Origin: Sthenelais limicola | Lineage: Eukaryota > Annelida > Polychaeta > Phyllodocida > Sigalionidae | Assembly (NCBI GenBank): GCA_942159475.1 | Contig: OW804095.1 | Coordinates: forward strand, 61,408,773-61,472,772 | Reading direction: 5' to 3' | Length of the DNA stretch: 64,000 nucleotides | Shown here: one piece after another, positions 1-11,342 of the stretch | Numbering within the stretch: position 1 is the stretch's first letter | Layout: each line of letters opens with the position of its first letter | The notes under the pieces: generated by a model | What the model was told of the DNA's origin: nothing | Seen by the model: the letters and a program-made list of their open reading frames with translations, nothing else | The model's database searches: none | Translations under genes and position numbers: made by a program

Positions 1-441
1 TGGCAGTTCTGTGATACCTTTCGAGCGCCACATTTTCAACATGGCGTCTGCAGCATTATGCTTCACATTGTATCCTATTACCCACTTTCGAAATTGATCC
101 TCTAGTGACTCAACTTCCTCCTTCTCTTCATCATCTGACACGTCAAACTCAAAATTGTCTATGTCCAGCCAAATATTTCTAATTTCTTCGTCAGTCTCAT
201 TCTCAGGGTCATTTTCATCGTCATTCTCAAGCTCATTTTCACACTCATCTTCACTCAACGTATCATCAAATGTCTTTTCAGACGATGACGACTGTTCAGT
301 AGATGTGGTCAAGTCATTATTGCATAAATTCTCCAGAGAATAACGGGGCCGACACATACTTTCACTCTTCTTTGTACTTTTGTACTTCTCCTTAGCCCAC
401 ACTGCCTTTGAACGCCTACGCTTAAGAGCCGCAGCATCCAT
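1..441 (-). CDS. N-terminal part of a transposon-type protein, runs off the left edge
   Basis: An open frame of 147 codons begins at the ATG whose first base is 441 and reads without a stop to the window edge. The start is basic (Lys/Arg-rich, residues 6-30). A long acidic stretch of Glu, Asp and Asn follows (about residues 60-115). The last 30 residues read like the helical segment with a W..gyN..H.aaD.mL pattern followed by LP, which I associate with uncharacterised transposase-domain-containing proteins of animals (family memory, not checked). No catalytic region is inside the window. A host gene with an acidic linker is possible. The frame is clearly coding-like; the assignment is tentative. 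Confidence 0.55.
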   Translation of the reverse strand, partial: MDAAALKRRRSKAVWAKEKYKSTKKSESMCRPRYSLENLCNNDLTTSTEQSSSSEKTFDDTLSEDECENELENDDENDPENETDEEIRNIWLDIDNFEFDVSDDEEKEEVESLEDQFRKWVIGYNVKHNAADAMLKMWRSKGITELP

Positions 442-3336
442 CACTAACCGACCCTACGACATATAAAATATCAACTACTTGTAACTATATGTCAAAATAT
501 ATATCCTTTCCCCGGACAATTTACTCTGTCCTTGTGCGGGATGCGGAGCAGATTGCTCATTCATTGCATATGTAATCTATCTTATACTGACTAGAATTGG
601 TGCAATGTTGAACTATATATCTTCTTAAATTTGCCTAGGAGCATCATAGATATAATGTAACATCTTAATTCTTAATTGTGACTTTTTTGGTGTATGTACA
701 CTATGGAGGAGAGAGCTATAGCGTCTGACAGACGAACCTCATGCTATGTGGCTTATACGCTTATTTATCCTTAATTATCCTATCGCATATCCCATTAATG
801 AAATCGCAGATACAATTGAACCAACTCATTTAAGTCTAATGTCAAGGCGAAAATGGGTCGCCCCGATGAATGCACAATATATTCTGTGCTTATGTCAGCA
901 CCATGCATACTCCCGACTCCCGCATGTCCATACATTTGCTGTCATGTGTCCGAATTTGCTGTCATGTGACCTGACTACACAAAGCAATTACCCGTCAATC
1001 ACCCAGATAATTGACCACCAAAATGTCATTCAAAATCACTTAAAATTGAGAATATTGACCTCATTTATCAACAGAAAAATGGATAATTTGTCTTCTTGCA
1101 AAACTATATGAATATCAAACGTAGGAACAAGGGTGCATGTGCATTCTATTTTTCCGCTGCAATGTCGTCAACATTGTACAGGAGCAGCACCCAGTTGTGA
1201 CTCGCTCTTTAGATATATATATATATATGTTATTTATATATGTCAAGTTGATCGAAAATTAGTCATCTTCAGAAATTTGTTCAGTCCTATTTTGTTGAAC
1301 GTCCTAGCGAAAATAAAAGTTTGGGCAAGTGTCATATTAGTGCCTTCCAGATTAACATACATGTTGAAGCTATATAGCTACGATTGATTGTCACGCCCAG
1401 TCGGTAGAATAAGTTAACTACACGTCTACACCAACTTAGCGGTGAAGGCTCAGCGGCTTGCCCATCTAAGTTGAAGTTAACGTTCTACTCTATCATAAGG
1501 ATGGGCTGACGCAATAGCCTCTTTTGCAACTAATTAAGTTAACCTATATACGCATCGAGCGCCCCTGCCACTCACTAATTTTAGTGACCTAGTTTCAAAG
1601 GACACTCTTAAGTATATGCCCTAATTTGTGCTTCAACCATTTCAGTTATAGGCTCGATGAGTATTAATTTAACATATTTAGCCAAGTCATACATGGGACT
1701 CCAGTCGGACATTTCCTGCGCTATATATATGTGGCATTTGTTTTGCTCAACGTAGCATACTCTCATATGAACTTCAACGTACACACAACTATATGTAATG
1801 GCGATGGATGCCAGTGTATTGAGGGTTTAGAATATTATCTAATTTGTTTGAGAGACAATTATAGGAAACAAATTTGCCAATTAGATGAATACCAAGTATT
1901 ACCATGTTTCTAAAGACCATGGCTAGCTAGGCCATTATAGTTGCAGCACATACATCGCCGCTCTCTGACGTATGTAAGATAAGAAATTACAGCGGGCATG
2001 ATGGGATGACAATGTTATCTTAATAACACTATAATACTTTCAGCGGGCTCCCATAACTAGTATGACAGGCTATATATATTATACAAGGGGCGGATCCAAC
2101 ATTTTCAAAAGGAGGGGGGCGCGCTTTCAACTTTTATTTTAAAGAACACAGTTATATATTCTATTCTAATTATGCAATGCTTTAAATATTTAGAGACAGG
2201 GATGGAATTAGGCCCCAGCAGCCGGCGATTTTCGCTGGCTAGAATCGCCCTAATCGCCCGCCATAATAGCCACAAATATCAATGTATGAATAGCCAGAAA
2301 CATAGACTGACACATATATCATTTCCCTCTCAATTTTGGTTTCATTCCTTGTCATTACGAACCGTTAGAAACTCGTTAGGATCGTTAGCAAACTATGTTC
2401 GAATTTTGTTCTGCAATTATGTTTTGAACATGTATACAATATGCTATATAATTCTATAGTCTAGAAACACTTTGATTAAGTGAGCCAGATCAGTTGGGCC
2501 CCTGAATGAGTAACTCCTTACGAACAAAGAACATCTTGTCATTCATTTGTTCTGGGTACCTCTCCTAATAGACCCTTTCTTAACTATAACTTTGCGGGTC
2601 CCTCAGTGTATGATATGAAAGGGGCGTGTCTGGGGAAATGGTATAATAAGAAAGTGAGAATGTTAGAACTCTTGGAAGCTATTCTATCTACGATATGTAT
2701 ATCCTGTTGTTATACTATGCGATAGGACAGTTGTCAGGCTTGATACAGGCCAACTAAAGTCATTGTGCCCATAGGACAACATCGAGGCGCACTGACCGAA
2801 AACTTCCTAAAATGTGTTCTAACTTCCAAAAAATAATTTTTGTATCAGCCTCTAATGATACTTCTAGCATAGAATTGTATCCATCCCTATGTACCCGCCT
2901 ATGTGATGTCAACAGGGAGCAATTTTACAACAGTGCCTGACATGTGTTTGTGTTTAGATTGGCCCATGTCAACAAATGAACTTGCTTGTGTTTTTGTTTT
3001 TGTTTTGATACATTCATACATTCACTCGTACAGTTAGCCTATAAGTGTAATTGGTATGTATACGGTATCTGATAGTCATAATCATCAGTTGTTATGATAT
3101 GATTTGGAATGTAGTTATTGATATACATCATATGCACCCTCCAAGGGAACATAATGGCACTGACCACCACTACAGTGACTTGTGACCAGCCAGTGTCTGT
3201 GTAGACTTGCCACTATCATACCTTACATGCATAGATACATGTATAGATACATCTATAGATACATACAGGTACACACGTCTGGACACAAGTAGAGTATATG
3301 TTTGTGATCTATATATAAATACATAGATATATGTAT
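442..3336. other. AT-rich non-coding stretch
   Basis: I see no supportable gene here. Short open frames on both strands lack recognisable domains. The sequence is rich in TATA/ATAT runs. Around 680-860 there is weak similarity, in the same orientation, to 21660-21830 (shared phrases near a GTACAC.ATGGAG start and a CATATCCCA.TAATGAAATCG stretch), suggesting a diverged dispersed repeat. Confidence 0.5.
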
Positions 3337-3490
3337 ACATGTATACATTCAATTCAACATATTCTTTATGTGTACCTGGTGTACCTAAAGGGGATATGCA
3401 AACAGGAAACTCATATCAAATGGCACACAGAGAAGAAGAAAATAATTAAGAAACCCAGGCACAAGGCACTCCTACTAGGAAGAGAGGAGA
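3337..3490 (+). repeat. Diverged direct repeat, left copy flanking the LTR element
   Basis: This stretch is about 75-80% similar by eye to 20694-20850 in the same orientation. Shared anchors are TTATGTGTACCTGGT, AGGAAACTCATATCAA and CTACTAGGAA. One copy lies about 115 bp outside the left LTR and the other about 50 bp outside the right LTR. It is not part of the LTR. Confidence 0.65.
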
Positions 3491-3684
3491 GTGGAGGGGA
3501 CACATACACTATAGTGGAGTGATGGAGCGGTGGAGGGTCAGCCAGCGGTAGGACAGTGCCCGTGTCTATGTATGTCAATGTCAATGTATGTCTATGTATG
3601 TCAACGTTGATTCTAGTTGATCTCGCTAGCTTGTGTAGTAATAACTCGAGTAAAGCATAGGTCCACGTTTGGAGAGCTATAGCT

Positions 3685-3690
3685 TTTATT
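3685..3690 (-). terminator. Poly(A) signal in the 3' LTR
   Basis: The minus strand reads AATAAA inside CCCAATAAAAGC, downstream of the TATA-like box of the same LTR. This is the expected polyadenylation signal for element transcripts. Confidence 0.55.
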
Positions 3691-3927
3691 GGGTCCAATC
3701 ACGAAACATGTCAATCAGTCAATATCTTAGGTGCCCCGGTGAACCATAGTCAGATCGCGCAGTCTAGGTAAGTCTATTCAGTAAAACTTCCAAGTCCAGT
3801 CCACTCAGTCCAATCAGTACAGTCTCTCTATGTCTTCATACTGTCAGTGTTGTCGAGCAGTAGGTCAATCGTAGTGTATTCGTTCAGTAACAGGTTGGAG
3901 TCTGAGAGTGACAGGACTTGGGGTTTA

Positions 3928-3934
3928 TTTTATA
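3928..3934 (-). promoter_or_regulatory. TATA-like box in the LTR
   Basis: The minus strand reads TATAAAA, about 240 nt upstream of an AATAAA signal in the same LTR. The same box is in the other LTR near 20450, where it would drive the whole minus-strand element. Confidence 0.5.
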
Positions 3935-4120
3935 TTATCAGAGTTTCCTCATTTTAACTGGGCATTGCAGCAATGTTCTAGAACATTCTAGCAACCCCCT
4001 GGTACCATTGCCTTAGAATTACTTAGTATGGAAGGAATAGAACGATGACTTGCATCATTCCAAAAGCGCAGAGACGAGCTCGTGAGCGACTCATCTCTGA
4101 TGCAATCTACCTTAAATCTA

Positions 4121-4936
4121 TGGAGGGGCAGGTCTGGCGCAATACCCTGACTCATGTCATCATGAGGGGGCAATGCCTCAGTACCGCGCCCTAGTGCGAT
4201 AACGGATAACAAACTGACTGACTATGGCCAAATACAATTAATACATTTAAATACTTTATTTAGGCACCTTAATTACTCAATATCATAGATCAATAAATTA
4301 ACTCATCATACCAAAACTTCTTAAATTATCTTTTGTACATTAACATCCTCCCCCGCAAGGAAGAATGGCTGTCCCAGCCACAAGCATGGAACCACTTATA
4401 AAAACGAGTTAAATATCACACCGTTGAACAAATCACATTTCTGGGAGTTCACCGCGACTCGGGTCTCCCGAATAGTAGAAAAATATAAATAATCTCTTTA
4501 AAATCACCACAACAATATAATTTCTTTTATAAAAATATATCAATAATCACAACTCTAAGTATCCGTCGAACAATCAAGTACACATTATCACATATGAACA
4601 TTCGCTTCTTTCAGAGATATATTAGATAAGAAGAGAGTCCCAACTGGTCATAAAAATATAAAATATCAAAAGTTTGATGCTGTCTTTTTCTCCTGCCTGG
4701 TGGCGTATAAATATATATAAATAGTCAAAAACATCCAAAAGTCTCTTTTTGATCGATCCGGTCCACACGTGGATCTGGTGGTGCCATCTGGCGACAAAAG
4801 TTCACAAATACTCATCCGTTTCTGTCCTGGCCGGATAACTCGGACAGGGTTCAAAGAAACTTAAAATTTTTGGAAGACGCGATAAGAATACAGTTTTTAC
4901 TTGTCTGTAGAAGGGTCTGGGGCTGGATCTCCTGCT
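4121..4936 (-). other. Non-coding 3' segment of the LTR element
   Basis: This lies between the CD20-like gene and the 3' LTR. It holds no convincing ORF. It is AT-rich with an A-rich stretch around 4480-4660. Confidence 0.5.
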
Positions 4937-5404
4937 TCAAACTTTTCCACCGGTCTTGGAAGAACGGCAGAGTTCGACTGCCGTAGTGGCGATCACCGCC
5001 GTATTCAGCAAGACGAGCACAATGGCCAGGCTGAATAACGGGGCCCACAGGGCGTATAGTTCTCTAAGGTCCAGATCGACACTTTGGTTGTGGACAATCA
5101 GGATTGCCACGAAGTTTCTTCCGTAGATCCACAGCGAGCCCACCCCGGCCACGCTCAAACTGATGGTACCTGCTACCACTGCCGCAGCCATCACGCTTCG
5201 ACCGCCAATTCTTCCAGCGTGGATCACCAGACATCCGGTCAAGGAAAACAAGAGACCAGCCCAGTATCCACAGGCCGACAAGAGGGCCATGGAGATATAT
5301 CCATGTCTCGCATCATTGGCTATTTGCCAGACCATCATTGCCTCAGCAAAAATGCAAATTGCTATGCCTGTCCCTGCAAGGCACGTCATCTTGATGGAGC
5401 ACAT
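4937..5404 (-). CDS. Four-helix membrane protein, CD20/MS4A-like, carried by the LTR element
   Basis: The 155-aa frame from ATG 5404 is intact; the same frame stays open upstream to 5512 without another ATG, so a spliced or longer N-terminus is possible (a TAG/AAG acceptor-like site is at about 5513-5515). Four hydrophobic segments lie at about residues 5-26, 34-63, 71-95 and 117-145. A short polar loop follows helix 1 and a longer one, with an N-glycosylation site (NQS), precedes helix 4. Helix 2 contains GYWAGLLFSLTGCL, which resembles the second-helix signature of MS4A/CD20 proteins (fWgg.ffi.sG.l). Those are cell-surface ion-flux or signalling tetraspans in animals. Unlike gag, pol and env, this frame has no stop or shift. 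It lies last before the 3' LTR, an accessory-gene position. The family call is by eye; another 4TM family (claudin- or TM4SF-like) is possible. Confidence 0.7.
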   Translation of the reverse strand: MCSIKMTCLAGTGIAICIFAEAMMVWQIANDARHGYISMALLSACGYWAGLLFSLTGCLVIHAGRIGGRSVMAAAVVAGTISLSVAGVGSLWIYGRNFVAILIVHNQSVDLDLRELYALWAPLFSLAIVLVLLNTAVIATTAVELCRSSKTGGKV

Positions 5405-5440
5405 GTTGCGTCTTCTGGGTTCAATTCCTGAAACATCCAC

Positions 5441-6138
5441 CAGGGGAAAGTCAAACCGGAAGTCGCCCTCAGGACTCGACTCAGTAAATTTGGTTTGTAA
5501 TGTTACTCTCTTCTAAACCTTAAAATACATGTCAGTCGACAGGATACATTCTAACAATATTCTAAATTCTACTCAAGGTGAACCTTGAAAAACATCTAAA
5601 AATTTCTAATCCACAAAACCGTAATAGATCGCAAACAATTTTGCTCTCGCTCTGTCTCTGCAAATGTTTTCATTTCTTCGCCGCCATCTTGTTTCCGGTT
5701 CACGGATAACTAACTAATCAAAACACACGTGGATAAATATAGTTCACACAACACTTCAAACTCATTGATTAAATACGGCACACAGTTCTTCTGGAGTCTA
5801 CTCAAGACATCTCTTCTTTAAATAATCACATCGGAGGTTTTCGTCTGGATGGATTCAGTTCATTAGTGCATGGCGATGATTCTGATTTGGCGGTGGTTTA
5901 CAGCGATGATCGGGGACCGAGTAGCTTTCAGGTAACTTTTCTTTTCACAACTTTTATAAACATTGATGCCTGGGCCTTTTCAGAATTTGAAAACTTTCAA
6001 AATTATATCAAGGCAATTAATTTTTCGAATCCTTAAATAATTTGGAATAATTAGTTAATTATAAATTTCTTTCCCAAAAATGGAATAATGATTTTTCCTG
6101 AATAATTATACTTGGTCCTCACCCCAAAATTGGATTGG
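5441..6138 (-). other. Spacer between the CD20-like and RING-like genes
   Basis: Apart from the possible N-terminal extension of the membrane gene up to 5512, no gene is seen. A TTTCAG/GAATTG acceptor-like site on the minus strand near 5419-5424 could serve a subgenomic spliced message. Confidence 0.4.
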
Positions 6139-7227
6139 TCACCAAGTGTTCTTTTTCTTCCATTTTGGAAGAACATCCAAGATGGGTGCTCCTAGAGGTA
6201 TGTATACTTCTAGGTGCCCTGGAGGGATCATTACTTTAGGGATGTCCTCAGGTCTACATCCCAGGGGCACTGGAGGGGGCCCATTGGGAGCAAATCTTGG
6301 GATCCCATTTAATGAACGGATCCACTCCTTTCGTACTTGCTGGTCCCGATTTAAAACTTTGCTTGTGAACGCAGCAATGCCCGAGGGCAAGGCCGTGTCG
6401 CAAAATAAACAACATGGACTGGGGACCTGGTCCCGGAGGTAACATCCCCGGTGGACCACCATCCCACAGCACGGGTACCGAGCTCCATCTTTCTCAAAAG
6501 TAGCCTTTTGTTTTTTTCGGCCTAAAGTAAATCTTAATTTTGAGTAAAAAGGTTCTCTGCACAAATGGCAAGAGTACTTTTGTCCATACACTCTGGCCAG
6601 GGCTATGCCTCTAGCCGTTCTTAACGTATTCAGAAGTGCAAAATAATCAAAACGAGTGTAGGGGCTGTCCGAGCGAGACATAGCTCTGAGCAGATCTTGT
6701 CTGGTCAGGTCACACACCCCGTCCAATGCTTTTATTATCATTAGGACTGGGCAGCCTGCCCGCCGGCCTGGAAGCCAGACCTGCTTCAGAGTCAGTGTGT
6801 CCGCCATGGTGACCAACACCTGCGTCAACATTTCCAAGTCTCACTTAGCCAATTGCCTAAAAATAGCAGGAATGTACTGCTTATTTAATACATACATTAT
6901 AAACAAAGACCAAAGGTTCCCTTCCTGCCCACTGGTCATCAGTTTTCCCAATTTTCTAATTGCTTTTTTATCGCTACTGGTTGTCATTGCCCCGATCACC
7001 CTTCTGTACATTTCAGGTGTCAGCATGTTGGGGAGGAGTCTGTATGTCCCTCCCTCTTGTCCTCTCATCGCGGCTCCTACGAAGTTCAATCTCTTCGTCA
7101 CGTTGTATGAAATTGGAACCGTGGTGAAACTTCCTATCACCCCGAACAACTTCACTATGGTGTTCGGCGCTGGCTGGTGGCGCAACCGCCATCTCATTGC
7201 TTGAATCATCTCCTTCGTCTTCGTCAT
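6139..7227 (-). pseudogene. Accessory ORF with a C-terminal RING-like zinc motif, one in-frame stop
   Basis: The frame starts at ATG 7227 and reads 128 codons to a TGA at 6841-6843. It then continues in the same frame for 233 more codons to 6139. The second part contains CHLC, then after about 30 residues CC.....H..C, then about nine residues later CC..C, a spacing like a degenerate RING or PHD finger. The basic segment between the first two cysteine pairs (GRKKQK) is typical of a long loop. The rest matches nothing I recognise. In position, between env and the 3' membrane gene, it looks like an accessory gene. RING proteins are often E3 ubiquitin ligases, but zinc binding here is only inferred. 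The single TGA could be decay or read through. Confidence 0.55.
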
Positions 7228-8256
7228 CTTGGGATCGCATTTCTACATCCCCCTCGGCATCCTCCTCCGGTTCCTCGACTTCAGGTCAACCGGCTGCGAC
7301 CTGGTCAAAACAGATTAAACAATCAGAGGTAGATTTCAGGCAACACCTCACAGTCAAACATACAGTGGTCTTCCACCACACAATATCTCGATGTCAGTGC
7401 AATTTAACCATCAAAAACGTAATTGGTCATTAATATCAAATCATGAATTGTCTTTTATTGCTCAAGAAACATTTCCCAATTACTGTCATCTATTATTCCC
7501 ATCTATCATCGATTTTTCTTTTTAATATCTCATTTCACAACCTTTCAATTAAATCCTAGTCCCTTTTCTCTCAATTATTTTCCTTAAAAGTTCTGCAAAG
7601 TCAAGTTCTCCAATTTTCTTTTTAGAAAGTCCTTACTGACCTTTCCAAACTAATAAATCTCTCTCTGTTTGGTCCTTTCCTTGGCTAGCGCCTTTGTTTA
7701 TTATTTTCCTATTCGCAAATGGGCACTAGTAAAGTTTGTATCTGTGCCGCCTCATCAGACTTACAAGCCTGTTGACACGTTACATTTATTTAACGAGCGC
7801 TCTGTAACTCCCTGAGCGCATGCTTCCATTAGTTACTCTAATTTTGTGGCCTAGCCTTCATGTTTTGCTACTTTGGGGCGAACTCGCCCTTATCTTAATT
7901 GCTGGGTCATGGCTGAGGGGACGTTGAGTCGCGTGTTAAGATTGTAATCTAATCTGTTGACTCTAGTCACTCGCCCCGGCCTTATCCTAATTTGTCTAAA
8001 CAAATCTTCTCGGCTAAACATGTTGATTGTACATCTGTCCTTAGCAGGACTCTTGAGCTCCTTGTTCATAAATAATTTTTCCCCTAAATGTTATAACAAT
8101 ACTAATAATCAACAATTGACCCTTCAACAATGCATTTTTTGCTCCTAAATGACCATTGTTATGCTAATTTCTTAATTGCCCATTGTTCTTTGTCTCTGCC
8201 TTAATTAATAATTAATTTTCTTTTGTCTTTCAATTTTCTCAAAATACCTTATATTT
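7228..8256 (-). other. Non-coding spacer between env and the RING-like gene
   Basis: This is T-rich on the plus strand (7440-7680 and 8090-8250), with no convincing ORF. The minus strand has several A-rich runs. Confidence 0.5.
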
Positions 8257-11136
8257 TTAGTTGAACGTTGCTCCGTTCGCTGGATCGGGTGCTGAATGTG
8301 TGTTTACACTGGATCGAACCTGATTAGTTCCCTCCCCAAAATCCTCCCCCACAAGGATTGGCTCGGCCCCCGAGCCACAAGCCGAAATAGGTTTGTTTGA
8401 CTCAGGGTAAGTTGATATACCTGCCGATGTCACCACGGGCTGATTACGGGTTGGGTCATAGGTTGACATAGGGGCTGCAAAGCCACCCCATATGTCCGCC
8501 AAAGTTGGATTTTTAGGGTATGTCATGTTTGGGTGTCTTCGATTAAGACAAGGGGTCAACTCTGGGCTATCTCTATATCTTTCCATTCTGGACTGTACCA
8601 CCTGTATCCAGGTGCATCTTGGTCTTAGCATTACCGCATAATACACATCTCCCGACTCAATTAATGATCTTATTCTTTTACCCTGATACAGTGGTACTAC
8701 GATCGTTTTCGCTGTTTCAACCAATATTTCTGCATTTCCTCTAGAATACTTGAATTCCCCGGGAACATCTAAGAAAACTTTGGACTTTCTACAACCGTTG
8801 GACACATGAGCAATGCGGATCCGAGGAATAGATTTGAACGTCACATGTCGAGGCAGATCGAAAATCTCCCCGATCACCAATGACTCAGAAATTCTCATGT
8901 TGCTGAATCTAAGTATCATATCGGTATTACCGCCAATCTTATCTTCCTCATCAAATGATATACATCTGTTAATCAGTTTGGTAGGCATCCAAATCATGCC
9001 TCTTCTTACCAGTTTCTTTATCTGTTTACAACCTTTCTTTCCGAATTTAAAAATAAAAATCATAACCACCAATAACATCCAAGCTACGAATAGTTTGTCC
9101 ATATGGGTTAAATTTTCTAAAATGCCCAATTCTGTTTCTGAATTCATACCGGGCGCCTGTGCGTCGCCCTCCTTTCTAAGAGTTAAATATTTGTTTATGT
9201 TAGCTACCGTGGCAGCTCTCGCTCCTGTGGCCCCTAGCACTAGCAGTGCTAGTTGCCTTACCTTCCATGACAGTCTAATGACCATCACCACGCTAAATAT
9301 TGTCAGTATAAGATTAATTAGCCGATACAGGAAGTCTGAGGACGCTGGTCTAGTGTCATACCAACCCCAACGTATTCCTGAGAAATGCGGAGCTTTCATT
9401 CTGGCGACGAGCTTCAACTCGTGCGCGAAGTCAAAGAGATTGGCTGTGTAATTCTTGCCAAATTTCTTTCTTAATTTTTCCAAATGTTGTGTTATGTTTG
9501 GAATAAATACCGTAACATGGAGTTTTGATTCAAAGGATAATTTCTCAGTTGGATTTGGAATATCAAAAGCATGTAACACCGGTAGGTTAACACTGTGGAT
9601 TACTCTAACCATTGACAAGTTAGAACACTGCCCACTCACGCCTGTAATGGAGTATGGCCCCACTTTTAGGTTGCAACCGCAAGGCAGTTCCACTGTACAT
9701 ATAGAGGTGTTATTGAGTTATGTCAGAGGTGTTATTGACATCTCAACTTGACCGAAAGGTGTAACCTGAATGTTACATAGATTCCAAACCATCGTTGCGT
9801 TGTCCCAGTACAGGGCCAAAATGCAGGATGGGGAGGAGAATAGTTTGAAAGGAATAGCGAATGGACACAATACCAATCCCTGATGGCTGCATCTAGCCAA
9901 GGTTTTGGACGAAATTTCGGCATATTCCCCTGTAAGATAGTTTATTGCTAAATAGTCTGGTAGATCCGATGTTACTGAATACCCTGTTACATTACCGTGT
10001 GCTCCTGGCAATGGAATTTGGAAAGCTTTCACCGCATAAAGATCATATGAAGCGGGTGCCGCTGCTACCGGTATGCTAAGTCGTATAAATAGATTTGATT
10101 CCAAAAATATAAATGATTTCAACATATCTTTATAGTAGACTGCCAAGTCCTTGAATACTAGATTTAAACCCTTGCTCTCCAGTGTCTCCGACATACGTTG
10201 CAAAGCTGATTCAAGTTCTTCAGGAGGTATCAAGACAGATGTAACTCGGCCTGCCTGGAGTGATTGCACCCCCATTATGAAATGGCTTAAAGCGCTATCA
10301 TACTGAGTAAGGAGACCTAGTTTAAGTTGGCGCTGAGACAGTGCCGCCTGAAAATATTGTAACCAAAGAATGTCGGAAGCTGAGTTTTCAACTCTATTTA
10401 GAATTGCTTTATATCTAACATATAAATCATTAGTAGCTTCCTCCAATTCTTTAATCTCCTCCCCCTGATCTATTGATTCCTCAGCTAGTTGCTGTACTTT
10501 ACTTGATGAAGCATTTACAAACTTCACGAAGACACGAGTATTATTGTTCATAGTATCCGATAGATAGTTAGTATGGTTGTAAAGGTCAAAAATTGCATCT
10601 CTAGCGTTGTCCACATCTTGTAATCTAGCTAGTTCCATCCCAATGGCTATGTTCCCCACTACCTTAATTGGGTCCTTGCTTGTTCTCTTTCCCCTTTTCT
10701 GATTATCTGGTAATAATTTCTGTAAGGCCCGTTCCCCTGCTTTTACCCGAAATTTCACTCTTATTAACGTTCGATCTAACTGATCGATCATTGGTTGAAG
10801 GGCATTGCACATCATACGACCAAAGGTTGGAATTCTCATCGAATGGTGTGCGTCATAATAATCTTGGCCGCTTCTGTTACTTTCGTGATCAGGACCCCCC
10901 GGGACCCAATCCCAATCTTTCATACATAAAGATGTATGGAAATGATACCGTCTAGCCTTATTTTTAGGTCTTTCTACCACAAAAGTTAAATCCACAAATT
11001 CATTTTTTCCCAGTAATATATCCCTGGTTCTCACCAGTACAACCCCAGCACCCTGTCGAATCAGGTAATTTGATGGTTTGTAGGCCAAACTGGTACAAAT
11101 GATCTTTAAAAGAGAATATACCAATACTTTTTTCAC
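8257..11136 (-). pseudogene. env: env-like fusion glycoprotein gene (errantivirus/baculovirus F type), one in-frame stop
   Basis: Two segments in one frame, 11136-9718 and 9717-8257, are separated only by a TAA at 9718-9720. The first has a hydrophobic N-terminus, a furin-like RGKR at residues 148-151 followed by a moderately hydrophobic stretch, N-glycosylation sites, helical heptads (about 210-260) and the LIPPEEL and SDLPDYLAI motifs I associate with F/gypsy Env proteins. The second starts with a Cys-rich ELPCGCNL motif, has a membrane segment at about residues 118-142, another at about 198-216, and then a tail of about 260 residues, much longer than usual. Such proteins mediate membrane fusion. 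There is no ATG: a TAG lies directly upstream at 11137-11139 and the frame opens after an AG, so the leader is probably spliced on. The TAA lies within two near-copies of a CAATAACACCTCT phrase. Confidence 0.85.
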
Positions 11137-11294
11137 CTATCCCATCAATACCTTTGAAACACATACAAGCAATCAAATTCAAAACTTCTCAATCAATCAA
11201 AATATCAACAAAAATGACAAAAGTAAAAACTCCTTGAGTATTCTGGCAGTGTATGTCCATGATAGCTAAATTAACTTAACGTTTCATTACTCAC

Positions 11295-11342
11295 CATCAA
11301 CAGCGAGGCAAAAAGCCTGTAGAAGAATTCTATCAGCTTCAT
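11295..11342 (-). other. Candidate spliced leader exon for env
   Basis: The minus strand has an ATG at 11342 followed by 16 codons encoding a hydrophobic, signal-like peptide. It ends at a strong donor, GTGAGT (11294-11289). The env frame opens at 11136 directly after an AG (11138-11137), in the same phase (0). The implied intron is 158 nt. This would supply the start codon env lacks. It is inferred from splice consensus only. Confidence 0.4.

Larger units (their letters stand above)
3606..4120 (-). repeat. 3' LTR
   Basis: This 515-bp direct repeat matches 20125-20643 with about seven substitutions and one 4-bp indel (GAGAGCTATAG here, GAGAGCTGAATATAG in the partner). On the minus strand it has a TATA-like TATAAAA at 3928-3934 and an AATAAA at 3685-3690, in the order expected for U3-R. 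The exact ends are uncertain by a few bases because TG...CA ends are not obvious. Confidence 0.88.

Noticed and set aside
5084..5516. Plus-strand frames of about 115 codons opposite the CD20-like gene
   Set aside because: Antisense shadows; the membrane-helix pattern and position on the minus strand explain the open frames.
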